A stretch of 64,000 bases of DNA. Origin: Xanthobacteraceae bacterium 501b (lineage in GTDB: Bacteria; Pseudomonadota; Alphaproteobacteria; Rhizobiales; Xanthobacteraceae). The position numbers were made by a program, and so were the translations under genes. The stretch is taken from NCBI GenBank assembly GCA_000378025.1, contig KB899087.1, forward strand, positions 4,521,501 to 4,585,500, written 5' to 3'. The notes below the pieces were generated by a model. That model had not been told where the DNA came from. It saw only the letters and a list, made by a program, of their open reading frames with translations, and made no database searches. Position 1 is the first letter of the stretch; every line of letters starts with the position of its first letter. Positions 7,895-16,959 of this stretch are shown piece after piece.

Positions 7895-9918
7895 CAATTG
7901 GTCTCGGCGGCGCCGGTGGCGCTGGCGGCCACGCGCGCGGCATTGCTGTGGTTGAGCAGCGCGTCGATCGTGGCGCGCTCCTTCTCGAAGCTGGCGAGAA
8001 TGCGCCCGTCCAGCGCCCGCCCGCGCGGCAGGCGGATACGCATCGGGTCGACGAAGCGCCCGTTGACCAGCACTTCGTAGTGCAGATGCGCGCCGGTGGA
8101 GAGGCCGGTGGAGCCGATATAGCCGATGAGCTGGCCCTGGCGCACGCGCACCCCTTCGCGGATGCCCTTGGCGAAGCTGGACTGGTGCGAATAGGTGGTG
8201 ACGTAGCCGTTGGAGTGCTGGATCTCGATGCGGCGGCCATAGCCGGAGGTCCAGGCGGCTTTCTTGATCACGCCATTGCCGGCGGCATAGATCGGCGTGC
8301 CGGTGCGGTCGGACCAGTCGACGCCCGAATGCAGCCGGCTATAGCCGAGAATCGGGTGGCGGCGCATGCCGAAGCCGGAGCGCAGCTGGCCGCCCGAGAG
8401 CGGCTTGCGCACCAGGAACTTCTTCGCGCTCTTGCCGGCATCGTCATAGAAGTCGATCAGCCCGTCATCCTGGGTCTGGTAGCGGTAATAGCGCCGTTCC
8501 TCGCCGCCGACGGTGAGGCCGGCATAGAGCACGCCGCCGGCGCCGCCGGCCTCGTCGGGCTCGAACAGCACCTCGAAGGAATCGCCGGCGCGCACGCGGC
8601 GCTGGAAGTCGACATCGAAGGAATAGACCCGGATCATGCTTTCGATGACCGGGCGGGGCACTTCGTGACGCAGCGCGGTTTCCCAGATGCTGTCGTAAAG
8701 CGTGATGCGGCCGCTGCCGCCTTCCTCGTCGCCATCCTCGGGCGCGAGATCGGCGACCTGGGTGTCGCTCGCCTCCTGCACGGGCAGGAAGGTGCCGCTG
8801 TCGGACAGCGCCACCGTGCCCTGATGGCCGCTTTCGCCGAACACCGCCACGCGCAGCGGCATGGCGCCCTCGGTGGCGTTGTCGAGCAGGATTTTGAGCC
8901 GCAGGCCGGGGGTGAGCTTGCCGGACAGCTCGCGCGTGCCGAAGGCGCGGGCGGCGCCGTTGGCGGAGACTTCCGGCACGCCGAGATCAATCAGCACGGA
9001 GGCGACGGTGTCGCCGGCCTTGGCCACCACGGTGCGCTCGGACCAGTCATTGCCGCCGGAGGCGTCGTCGGCCGATTTGTCGATCGCCGACATGTTGTCA
9101 GGCTGCTGCAGCGCGTTCAGCGGGTCGGCGGCGCCGGAGGGCGCGTAGGCCATCACCCCCAGCCCCGGAAAGGCCGGGGCGCGGGCATCGGCGGTGGGCA
9201 CGCTGAACTCGGCGGTCTCGCGCACCTTCATCAGCACGTCTTCCATCGGCAGCTCGGCGGCGAAGCGGGTGCTGGGCGGCAGGGCGCCGATGTCGCGCAG
9301 GACGATGGTGAGGTCGCCGGTGGGCTCGGCCTGCACCGCCTCGGTCTCGTCATTGGTCGATTCGGCGATCAGCTTGGCCGGGTTGAAGCGCGGCACGTCG
9401 ACCGAGGCGGAGGTGACGGACTGGGCTAGATTGGTCGCCACCTTGGTGATGGCGCGCACCCGGATCACCTCGCGATCGCCATCCTTGACGGTGGTCGACA
9501 GGCGCAGGGTTTGCTTGGCACTGAAGCTTTCGGAGAGGATCGACATGCGGTCGCCCTTGCGGGCGACATTGGAGGGGCGCTCGCCGGCGGCCAGGGCGCC
9601 ACGCAGGGCGGAGCGCACGGTTTCCGGCGACTGGGCGAAACGGTATTCGCCATCGAGCGCGGCATAGACCGCCCCACCCATCAGGGCGGCGCCGCAGATG
9701 CCGGTGAGCAGCGTGGCCATGAGCCAGCGAATGGAGATGCGGCGGCGGTTGATCGGCTCCTCGGCGTCACCATCGACGCCGAGCGGGGGCTCGTCGCCGA
9801 GATCAAACGCCGCGAGGTGGGAGCGCCTCACGCCTGCCAGTCCGCGCCTCGTCTCCAACCGGCTTTCCCCGCCTTTTCCCGACATGCTCGCCGCGCGGTC
9901 CGCGACCGGCGTCGGCAC
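7894..9918 (-). CDS. M23-family metallopeptidase, membrane-anchored
   Basis: A 674-residue protein with a cytoplasmic tail of about 65 residues, one transmembrane segment (about 66-88), a long periplasmic region and a C-terminal LytM/M23 domain. The zinc site is visible as LHSGVDW and HLHYEV, with the DPMR segment after it. Such proteins cut peptidoglycan cross-bridges or activate amidases at the cell wall. The start is GTG at 9918 with AGGAAA upstream. The domain is intact, so it is probably an active endopeptidase rather than an EnvC-like activator, though this is inference. Confidence 0.9.
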   Translation of the reverse strand: MPTPVADRAASMSGKGGESRLETRRGLAGVRRSHLAAFDLGDEPPLGVDGDAEEPINRRRISIRWLMATLLTGICGAALMGGAVYAALDGEYRFAQSPETVRSALRGALAAGERPSNVARKGDRMSILSESFSAKQTLRLSTTVKDGDREVIRVRAITKVATNLAQSVTSASVDVPRFNPAKLIAESTNDETEAVQAEPTGDLTIVLRDIGALPPSTRFAAELPMEDVLMKVRETAEFSVPTADARAPAFPGLGVMAYAPSGAADPLNALQQPDNMSAIDKSADDASGGNDWSERTVVAKAGDTVASVLIDLGVPEVSANGAARAFGTRELSGKLTPGLRLKILLDNATEGAMPLRVAVFGESGHQGTVALSDSGTFLPVQEASDTQVADLAPEDGDEEGGSGRITLYDSIWETALRHEVPRPVIESMIRVYSFDVDFQRRVRAGDSFEVLFEPDEAGGAGGVLYAGLTVGGEERRYYRYQTQDDGLIDFYDDAGKSAKKFLVRKPLSGGQLRSGFGMRRHPILGYSRLHSGVDWSDRTGTPIYAAGNGVIKKAAWTSGYGRRIEIQHSNGYVTTYSHQSSFAKGIREGVRVRQGQLIGYIGSTGLSTGAHLHYEVLVNGRFVDPMRIRLPRGRALDGRILASFEKERATIDALLNHSNAARVAASATGAAETN

Positions 9919-10180
9919 GTCTGTTTCCTGTAGCGCCCGCCGGACGCGAGGGCGTCGGAGGTTTTAAAATACCCCCGGCGCGGATGGGAGGCGACGATGC
10001 CGCCGACAGCCGCGCCCGTCAACCCGCCGCCCCGGCGAATCGACGCCAGCGAATCGACGCCACCGAATCGACTTGCCTATCGGCCGTGCCGCCGACGGGC
10101 GGAGGCCGATGTAGAGCCGGCTCACGGCAAAAGGATGGCGAGGGGCGCGGCGGGGGAGGGCGATCCGGCGCGCGGCCGCG

Positions 10181-11500
10181 CTATTGGGTGCTGGCGGCGC
10201 GGCTGCGCAGCGGCGAGGGCGGGGGCAGCGGCACCTGCGCCAGCCGGGTCGACGGGGCCGCCTGCGTGCCCGGTGCCGTTTCCTGCACCATGCCCGGCTG
10301 CACGAAGCCGGCGCGCACGAAACCGGCCTGCAGCGGCAGCGGCGCGCCGGGCGCGATCGGCCGTGTGAGCGACGGGGCGGGATCGGGCGCGGCGAAGGCG
10401 GTGGGCGCGGGGGCGCTCGCGTTGCGGGCGTCCGGCACGATGCCGTCCCAGGCATTGGCCAGCGTGGCCGGCTCGGCCCGGGCCGGCCGGGGCTTCGGCG
10501 CGGCGGCTTGCGGCACCGGCGCCAGGGCGAGGGCGGGTGTGGCGGCGGGAGCCCGGCCGGCGATCTCGACCGGCGGGGCGCCGCCGAAACGCTTGAAGAA
10601 GGTCCAGATCTCTTCCGGCGCGTCGAGGCCGCTGCTGCGGGGCCCGAGCAGCACCGAGGCGAGCGCGTCCACCGCGTCGGTCGATTGCGAGGGCGGCTGG
10701 TGGCCACCGGCCACCTCGTAATAGGCGACGGCGCCGCCTGTCGTGCAGTCGTTCCAGCGGGTGATGCGCGCATGCGGGGCGCTGGTGCGCTCGGGCGCGG
10801 CGCAGCCGTCGAGCCGGGCGAACAGCGCGGCGGTGGCGTCGGCCGACATCAGCCGGGCGCCCGGGGTGGGGCGGCCGAACGCCGGCACGATCGGGTCATA
10901 GGTGCCGTTCATCAACAGGATCGGCACCGGCTTGGACGGGCGGCAGCTTTCCGCATAGTCCATCGGCACCGTCATCATCAGCGTCGCATAGGCCTGGAAG
11001 CGGTCGGCGTATTTGCAGGCGACATAGGCGGTGAGGAAGCCGCCATTGGAAAAGCCCATGAGATAGGCGCGGGAGGGATCGACCAGGCCCTCCGCCGTCA
11101 GCGCCTCCAGCACATCCAGCACGAAGCGGCCATCGTCGCGCTTGTGCAGCAGCGGGATGAAGCCGGCGATGGAGCTGCGGCCGTCATTCCACAGCAGGTT
11201 CATCCCCTTGGGGTAGGCGACAATGAAGCCCTCGCGGTCGGCCACCGCGTCGAGATCGAGATAACGCTGCATCATGCCGGCCGGCTGCAGCGCGCCGTGC
11301 AGCGCGATCACCAGCGGCAGCGGCCCGGGCGGGGCGTTCTTCGGCAGGTGCAGGATATAGTCGCGGCTGAGGCCGCCGGAGGTCAGCGTGCGGACCGAAT
11401 CCCGTGATTGCGCAGCAGCCGGAGAGGCGGCAAGGCCGAGCAGGGCGACGAGCAGCACCAGTATTGCGCCAGGCAGGCAGCTGGGTTTCGCAAAAAGCAT
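10181..11500 (-). CDS. Secreted PHB-depolymerase/feruloyl-esterase family hydrolase (LpqC type)
   Basis: A 439-residue protein with a signal peptide (hydrophobic stretch to about residue 30, AAAQ cleavage region). The catalytic domain has IALHGALQPAG, nucleophile GFSNGG, an aspartate in NGTYDPIVP and a histidine in GGHQPPS. After about residue 290 the sequence becomes a long Ala/Pro-rich low-complexity tail that may link it to the cell surface. ATG at 11500 is chosen; a TTG lies two codons upstream. The family cleaves ester bonds in polyhydroxyalkanoates or plant phenolic esters; the substrate here is not known. Confidence 0.82.
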   Translation of the reverse strand: MLFAKPSCLPGAILVLLVALLGLAASPAAAQSRDSVRTLTSGGLSRDYILHLPKNAPPGPLPLVIALHGALQPAGMMQRYLDLDAVADREGFIVAYPKGMNLLWNDGRSSIAGFIPLLHKRDDGRFVLDVLEALTAEGLVDPSRAYLMGFSNGGFLTAYVACKYADRFQAYATLMMTVPMDYAESCRPSKPVPILLMNGTYDPIVPAFGRPTPGARLMSADATAALFARLDGCAAPERTSAPHARITRWNDCTTGGAVAYYEVAGGHQPPSQSTDAVDALASVLLGPRSSGLDAPEEIWTFFKRFGGAPPVEIAGRAPAATPALALAPVPQAAAPKPRPARAEPATLANAWDGIVPDARNASAPAPTAFAAPDPAPSLTRPIAPGAPLPLQAGFVRAGFVQPGMVQETAPGTQAAPSTRLAQVPLPPPSPLRSRAASTQ

Positions 11501-11739
11501 GGACAACGCGACCTCGAATGCGCGGGTTCCGCGCGCCCCAACAGACGGCGGGTTTCGGACAATTAAAAGGCAAAGATGGTTAACAGCCCGTCAGCGCCGG
11601 CTTTCGTGGGGCTTGCGCCGGCCGGACGGGCGCCGAAAAGGGGGGGTGCGCGCGGCCGCCGCGATGCGCTAGGGTGTGCGTGCTGCAGCGCAACCCGAAA
11701 AAGAAGCGCGGCGGGAGGAACGATAGACGCCACCTTTGG

Positions 11740-11762
11740 AATGATTGCGAACTGCAATCGTT
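11740..11762. promoter_or_regulatory. Near-perfect dyad operator upstream of sdhC
   Basis: AATGATTGC-GAACT-GCAATCGTT is a 23-bp inverted repeat with one mismatch in nine-base arms, centred about 57 bp before the sdhC start. Its GATTGC/GCAATC arms and size resemble alphaproteobacterial Fur-family operators. The gap from 11501 to 11807 holds no gene; this is its only clear signal. Identification of the regulator is inference. Confidence 0.55.
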
Positions 11763-11807
11763 TCCGCTACGCACACACCACATTCCTGAGTGATCTGGGA
11801 CACCGAC

Positions 11808-12200
11808 ATGGCAGGAGCGGCCGAGCGGCCCCTTTCCCCACATCTGCAAATCTACCGCCCGATGCTGACGATGATGATGTCCATCGTCCACCGCATCACC
11901 GGCGTGGCTTTGTATCTCGGCACGCCGCTGCTGGTGGCCTGGCTGCTCGCCGCCGCCAGTTCCGAGCGGGCCTTCACCTTCGTGAACGGGCTCTATGGCA
12001 GCTGGATCGGCCTTCTTCTGCTGGTCGGCTACAGCTGGGCGCTGATCCACCACGCGCTGGGCGGCATCCGCCACTTCGTCTGGGACACCGGCGCCGGCTT
12101 CGGCCCCGGGCCGCGCGAACTGTTCGCCAAGCTCACCATCGGCGGCTCAATCGCGCTGACCGGCGTGCTGTGGATCGTCATCTGGCTGGTGAAGGGCTGA
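11808..12200 (+). CDS. sdhC: Succinate dehydrogenase cytochrome b556 subunit
   Basis: A 130-residue membrane subunit that binds haem b and ubiquinone in complex II. It begins MAGAAERPLSPHLQIYRP, the family's N-terminal signature, followed by SIVHRITG and three transmembrane helices; the haem ligand histidine is in SWALIHHALGGIRH. ATG at 11808 gives the conserved N-terminus; a GTG 18 bp upstream is less likely. It is the first gene of sdhCDAB. Confidence 0.95.
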   Translation: MAGAAERPLSPHLQIYRPMLTMMMSIVHRITGVALYLGTPLLVAWLLAAASSERAFTFVNGLYGSWIGLLLLVGYSWALIHHALGGIRHFVWDTGAGFGPGPRELFAKLTIGGSIALTGVLWIVIWLVKG

Positions 12201-12204
12201 CCCC

Positions 12205-12603
12205 ATGAGCGCGACCCCGGGTTCCTCCATGCGCACCCCGCGCCGTCGCGTCGCCGGCCTCGGCTCGGCGCGCTCCGGCACCGGCCATTTCTGGCTGCAG
12301 CGCGTGACCGCGCTCGCCAATCTTCTGCTGATCCTGATTGCCCTGCCAATCGTAATATGGGCAGCGGGGCAGGAGCAGGCGCAGACGCTCGCCATTCTCG
12401 GCCATCCGCTGGTCGCCATCGTGCTGCTGCTGCTGATCTTCTCGGTCTGCTTCCATATGCGGATCGGCATGCAGGTGGTGATCGAGGATTATGTGCCTGC
12501 CGAGGGGATGAAGGTGCTCGCGCTGATCGCCAATACGTTCTTCACCATTGCGGTCGGCAGTGCCGGCGCCTTCGCCGTTCTCAAGATCAGTTTCGGAGGC
12601 TGA
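12205..12603 (+). CDS. sdhD: Succinate dehydrogenase membrane anchor subunit
   Basis: A 132-residue hydrophobic anchor with three transmembrane helices. The N-terminal [17 protein letters not shown] and the motif [15 protein letters not shown], holding the haem-proximal histidine, match alphaproteobacterial SdhD. It follows sdhC after 4 bp and precedes sdhA by 4 bp, so the genes are translated together. Confidence 0.94.
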   Translation: MSATPGSSMRTPRRRVAGLGSARSGTGHFWLQRVTALANLLLILIALPIVIWAAGQEQAQTLAILGHPLVAIVLLLLIFSVCFHMRIGMQVVIEDYVPAEGMKVLALIANTFFTIAVGSAGAFAVLKISFGG

Positions 12604-12607
12604 GACC

Positions 12608-14446
12608 ATGGCCGGAACCTCTTCCGCCACTGGCGCCGCCAACGGGGCGTCGCTGCGTTCCGCCTACCCGATCACCGACCACACCTATGACGTGGTGGTG
12701 GTGGGCGCCGGCGGCGCCGGTCTGCGCGCCGTGGTCGGCTGTTCGGAAGCCGGGCTGCGCACCGCCTGCGTGACCAAGGTGTTCCCCACCCGCTCGCACA
12801 CCGTCGCGGCGCAGGGCGGCATCGCCGCCTCGCTCGGTAATATGGGCACCGACGACTGGCGCTTTCACATGTACGACACCGTGAAAGGGTCGGACTGGCT
12901 GGGCGACCAGGACGCCATCGAATATCTCGTGCGCCACGCTCCCGCCGCCGTCTACGAGCTGGAGCACTGGGGCGTGCCGTTCTCGCGCACGGAAGCGGGC
13001 CAGATCTATCAGCGCCCGTTCGGCGGCATGACGGTGGACTATGGCAAGACCCCGGCGCAGCGCACCTGCGCCGCCGCCGACCGCACTGGCCACGCCATTC
13101 TGCACACGCTCTATGGCGCGGCGCTGAAGCACTCGGCCGAATTCTTCATCGAATATTTCGCCCTCGACCTGATCATGGACGAGGAAGGCCGCTGCCGGGG
13201 CCTCGTCGCGCTGAAGATGGATGACGGCACGCTGCACCGTTTTCGCGCGCAGACCGTGATCCTCGCCACCGGCGGCTATGGCCGGGCCTATTTCTCCGCC
13301 ACCTCAGCCCACACCTGCACCGGCGACGGCAACGCCATGGTGCTGCGCGCGGGCCTGCCGCTGCAGGACATGGAGTTCGTGCAGTTCCACCCGACCGGCA
13401 TCTACGGCTCGGGCTGCCTCATCACCGAGGGCGCGCGCGGCGAGGGCGGCTATCTCACCAATGCCGAAGGCGAGCGCTTCATGGAGCGCTACGCTCCCTC
13501 GGCCAAGGACCTTGCCTCGCGCGACGTGGTCTCCCGCTCCATGACGATGGAGATTCGCGAGGGACGCGGCGTCGGCAAGAACAAGGACCACATCTACCTG
13601 CATCTCGACCATCTCGACCCGGCGATCCTGCATGAGCGCCTGCCGGGCATTTCCGAGAGCGCCAAGATCTTTGCCGGCGTCGACGTGACCAAGGAGCCGA
13701 TCCCGGTGCTGCCGACCGTGCATTACAACATGGGCGGCATCCCGACGAACTTCCACGGCGAGGTCGTGACCAAGAAGCACGGCAACCCGGACCATGTGGT
13801 GCCCGGCCTGATGGCGGTGGGCGAATGCGCCTGCGTCTCCATCCACGGCGCCAACCGGCTCGGCTCCAACTCGCTGACCGACCTGGTGGTGTTCGGCCGC
13901 GCGGCGGCGCTGCGCTGCGCCGACATCCTGACCGCCGGCGACAAGCAGCGCGAGCTGCCGGCCGATTCCGCCGATCTGGCGCTGGCCCGGCTCGACCGCT
14001 TCCGCAACGCCAAGGGCGGCACGCCCACCGCCGAGCTGCGCCTGTCGATGCAGAAGGTGATGCAGAACAATTGCGCCGTCTACCGCACCGGCGAGGTGCT
14101 GGAGGAAGGCCGCAAGCTGATCGCCGACGTGTTCGCCGGCACCAGCGACATCGACGTCACCGACCGCTCGCTGATCTGGAATTCCGATCTCATCGAGACG
14201 CTGGAATATGACAATCTGATCGCGCAGGCGAGCGTGACCATGGAAAGCGCCGCCGCCCGCACCGAGAGCCGCGGCGCCCATGCGCGCGAGGATTTTCCCG
14301 AGCGCGACGACGCCCATTGGATGAAGCACACGCTGGCCTTCATGGATTTCGAGACGCAGTCCGTGCGCCTCGACGACCGGCCGGTGCACACCTACACGCT
14401 GTCGAACGACATCCAGTACATCGAGCCGCGCAAGCGGGTGTATTGA
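12608..14446 (+). CDS. sdhA: Succinate dehydrogenase flavoprotein subunit
   Basis: A 612-residue catalytic subunit oxidising succinate to fumarate. Visible are the FAD dinucleotide fold [12 protein letters not shown], the covalent-FAD histidine in [10 protein letters not shown], the substrate-site HPTGIYGSG, and a C-terminal RSLIWNSDL region. The ATG at 12608 starts four bases after the sdhD stop; upstream open frame overlaps sdhD and is not real. Length is normal for alphaproteobacteria. Confidence 0.97.
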   Translation: MAGTSSATGAANGASLRSAYPITDHTYDVVVVGAGGAGLRAVVGCSEAGLRTACVTKVFPTRSHTVAAQGGIAASLGNMGTDDWRFHMYDTVKGSDWLGDQDAIEYLVRHAPAAVYELEHWGVPFSRTEAGQIYQRPFGGMTVDYGKTPAQRTCAAADRTGHAILHTLYGAALKHSAEFFIEYFALDLIMDEEGRCRGLVALKMDDGTLHRFRAQTVILATGGYGRAYFSATSAHTCTGDGNAMVLRAGLPLQDMEFVQFHPTGIYGSGCLITEGARGEGGYLTNAEGERFMERYAPSAKDLASRDVVSRSMTMEIREGRGVGKNKDHIYLHLDHLDPAILHERLPGISESAKIFAGVDVTKEPIPVLPTVHYNMGGIPTNFHGEVVTKKHGNPDHVVPGLMAVGECACVSIHGANRLGSNSLTDLVVFGRAAALRCADILTAGDKQRELPADSADLALARLDRFRNAKGGTPTAELRLSMQKVMQNNCAVYRTGEVLEEGRKLIADVFAGTSDIDVTDRSLIWNSDLIETLEYDNLIAQASVTMESAAARTESRGAHAREDFPERDDAHWMKHTLAFMDFETQSVRLDDRPVHTYTLSNDIQYIEPRKRVY

Positions 14447-14467
14447 GCCGGGGAACGATCGCTCGCC

Positions 14468-15250
14468 ATGGTCCAGCTCACGCTTCCGAAGAACTCGCAG
14501 CTTGTCGAAGGCAAGGTGTGGCCCAAGCCCACCGGCACCAACCGGCTGACCGAGTACAAGATCTACCGCTGGAACCCGGATGACGGGAAGAATCCGAGCG
14601 TCGACACCTATTATGTCGACCGCGACGATTGCGGGCCGATGGTGCTGGACGGGCTGATCTGGATCAAGACCAAGATCGACCCGACCCTGACCTTCCGCCG
14701 CTCCTGCCGCGAGGGCATTTGCGGCTCCTGCGCCATGAATATCGACGGCACCAACACGCTGGCCTGCCTGAAGAGCATGGACGAGGTGGATGCCAAGGCG
14801 GTGAAGATCTACCCACTGCCGCACATGCCCGTGGTGAAGGACCTGGTGCCTGATCTCACCCAGTTCTACGCCCAGCACGCCTCGGTCGAGCCCTGGCTGC
14901 ACACCGAGACCCCGGCGCCGGAGAAGGAATGGCGGCAGGGGCGCGGCGACCGCGAGAAGCTGGACGGGCTGTATGAGTGCATTCTGTGCGCCTGCTGCTC
15001 CACCTCCTGCCCGAGCTATTGGTGGAATGGCGACCGCTATCTCGGCCCCGCCGCGCTGCTGCAGGCCTATCGCTGGCTGATCGATAGCCGCGACGAAGCC
15101 ACCGGCGACCGGTTGGACGACCTCGAAGACCCGTTCCGCCTCTATCGCTGCCACACCATCATGAACTGCGCCAAGGCCTGCCCGAAGGGGCTGAACCCGG
15201 CCAAGGCGATCGCCGAGATCAAGAAGATGATGGTGGCGCGCCAGTTCTGA
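14468..15250 (+). CDS. sdhB: Succinate dehydrogenase iron-sulfur subunit
   Basis: A 260-residue electron-transfer subunit of complex II. Cysteine sets for all three clusters are intact: CREGICGSC with a later C for [2Fe-2S], [12 protein letters not shown] for [4Fe-4S] and [17 protein letters not shown] for [3Fe-4S]. It is the last gene of sdhCDAB, 21 bp after sdhA. No clear terminator hairpin follows. Confidence 0.97.
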   Translation: MVQLTLPKNSQLVEGKVWPKPTGTNRLTEYKIYRWNPDDGKNPSVDTYYVDRDDCGPMVLDGLIWIKTKIDPTLTFRRSCREGICGSCAMNIDGTNTLACLKSMDEVDAKAVKIYPLPHMPVVKDLVPDLTQFYAQHASVEPWLHTETPAPEKEWRQGRGDREKLDGLYECILCACCSTSCPSYWWNGDRYLGPAALLQAYRWLIDSRDEATGDRLDDLEDPFRLYRCHTIMNCAKACPKGLNPAKAIAEIKKMMVARQF

Positions 15251-15319
15251 GCTTAACGCCGGGCGGCGGAGCTTCTATCCTCGGCTTCCGGCGCGCCGCT
15301 GCGCCGGGGGAAGTTGACC

Positions 15320-15934
15320 ATGGGTGTCTCGACGCTGCTCGCCTTCGCGGCGGCCTTCTTCGTGTTCGCCGCCAGCCCCGGCCCGGACAACATGACCATC
15401 GTCGCCCGCACCCTCTCGCATGGCGCGGCCTCGGGGCTGGCCTATGGCGCCGGCACGGTCGCGGGGGTTCTGGTTTTCCTTGCCCTTGCCGCGTGCGGCC
15501 TCTCGCTCCTCGCGCAGGAGATGGGCTGGCTGATGACGGCGCTGCGCTATGCCGGCGCGGCCTGGCTCGTCTGGATGGGCGTGCGGCTGTGGACCGCCGA
15601 GCCTGTCGTGCCGGCGCTGGCGCCTGTGGCCGGGCGGCGCGGCCTTCTGCCCGTGTTCGCCACCGGCGTCGCGCTCAATCTCGGCAATCCGAAAATGCCG
15701 CTGTTCTATCTGGCGCTGCTGCCCAATGTGGTGGGGTCCTCCCTCACGCCCGGCCAGCTGGTGAGCCTTTCCGCCGTCATCCTCGCCGTCGAGGCGGTGG
15801 TGGTGGGCGGCCATGTCCTCCTTGCCGGACGCGCGCGCCGGCTGCTGCGCACGCCGAAGGTGGTGCGCCGGGTCAACCGCACCGCCGGCGGCGTCATGGT
15901 GGGGGCGGGCGTCGCGGTGGTGGCGGCGCGCTGA
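15320..15934 (+). CDS. LysE/RhtB-family exporter
   Basis: A 204-residue membrane protein with about five or six hydrophobic helices. The family signature near the N-terminus is FVFAASPGPDNM, followed by the GAASGLAYGAGT helix and LNLGNPKMPLFYL. Such proteins export amino acids or related small molecules. ATG at 15320 is preferred to a TTG two codons upstream. It ends 4 bp before gluQ, so they are probably co-transcribed. The substrate cannot be read from sequence. Confidence 0.88.
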   Translation: MGVSTLLAFAAAFFVFAASPGPDNMTIVARTLSHGAASGLAYGAGTVAGVLVFLALAACGLSLLAQEMGWLMTALRYAGAAWLVWMGVRLWTAEPVVPALAPVAGRRGLLPVFATGVALNLGNPKMPLFYLALLPNVVGSSLTPGQLVSLSAVILAVEAVVVGGHVLLAGRARRLLRTPKVVRRVNRTAGGVMVGAGVAVVAAR

Positions 15935-15938
15935 CGCC

Positions 15939-16805
15939 GTGCCGCGCCCCGCCTTCCGCTTCGCGCCGAGCCCGAACGGACTTCTGCATCTCGGCCATGC
16001 GCGCTCCGTGCTGCTGAACGAGGCGCTGGCGCGGGAATGTGGCGGGCGGCTGCTGCTGCGGATCGAGGATATCGACCGTGAGCGTTGCCGGCCGGAATTC
16101 GAGGCCGCGCTGGTCGAGGATCTGGCCTGGTTGGGGCTGGACTGGGAGCGGCCGGTGCGCCGGCAATCGGAACATTTCGCCGACTATGAATCGGCGCTCG
16201 CCCGGCTCGACGCGCTCGGCCTGGTCTATCCCAGCTTCGAGAGCCGGGGCGATATCCGCCGGGCGGTGGCGGCGCGGCCGGGCTGGCCGAGCGACCCCGA
16301 CGGGGCGCCGCAGTTTCCGTTTCCGCGCGAGGCCATGAGCGAGGACGCGCGGGCCCGGCGCGTGGCGGCAGGGGAGCCCTATGCGTTGCGGCTCGACATG
16401 AGCCAAGCGGTGGCGTTGACGGGGCCGCTCGGCTGGCAGGAAGTGGAGGCGGCCGGCGGGACGGCGCACCATATCGCCGCCGAGCCGCTGGCCTGGGGCG
16501 ACGTGATCCTCGCCCGCAAGGGGGTGCCGACCGCCTATCACCTCGCCGTGGTGGTAGACGATGCGCTGCAGGGCATCAGCCATGTGGTGCGCGGGGCTGA
16601 CCTCAAGGCGGCGACCTCGGTGCACCGTGTGCTGCAGGCGCTGCTGGGCCTGCCGGCGCCGCGCTATACCCACCATTCCCTGCTGCTGGACGGGGAGGGA
16701 CGCAAGCTCTCCAAATCCATCGGCTCGCAGAGTCTGGCCGCGCTGCGGGCGCAGGGGGTGACGCCCGACGAGGTGCGGCGCCGGGCGCTGGAAGGGCTGC
16801 GGTAG
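15939..16805 (+). CDS. gluQ: Glutamyl-Q tRNA(Asp) synthetase
   Basis: A 288-residue truncated relative of glutamyl-tRNA synthetase that attaches glutamate to queuosine in the tRNA(Asp) anticodon loop. It has the class I motifs HLGHARS (HIGH) and RKLSKSIGS (KMSKS), and it lacks the anticodon-binding domain, as expected for GluQ. Translation most likely begins at GTG 15939, giving VPRPAFRFAPSPNG; the open frame further upstream lies antiframe inside the LysE gene and is not real. Confidence 0.93.
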   Translation: MPRPAFRFAPSPNGLLHLGHARSVLLNEALARECGGRLLLRIEDIDRERCRPEFEAALVEDLAWLGLDWERPVRRQSEHFADYESALARLDALGLVYPSFESRGDIRRAVAARPGWPSDPDGAPQFPFPREAMSEDARARRVAAGEPYALRLDMSQAVALTGPLGWQEVEAAGGTAHHIAAEPLAWGDVILARKGVPTAYHLAVVVDDALQGISHVVRGADLKAATSVHRVLQALLGLPAPRYTHHSLLLDGEGRKLSKSIGSQSLAALRAQGVTPDEVRRRALEGLR

Positions 16806-16959
16806 CGCGGTATTTTTTCCTCATGCGTCGCTTGCACGCCAACGAACACCCTTGAGTTCCCTACCGTAATCGGGAAGCTTTGGCCGCCCGGCGCCGCGAC
16901 ATGGTGCTCGCGGGGGGCAGAGCGACGCGCGGCCTGCGGGGGCCGCGGTGGGGGACAAG

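Noticed and set aside
16823-16855. A ten-codon frame (MRRLHANEHP) before the benzoylformate decarboxylase-like gene, as a possible leader peptide
   Set aside because: No ribosome site, no attenuator hairpins and no run of regulatory codons.
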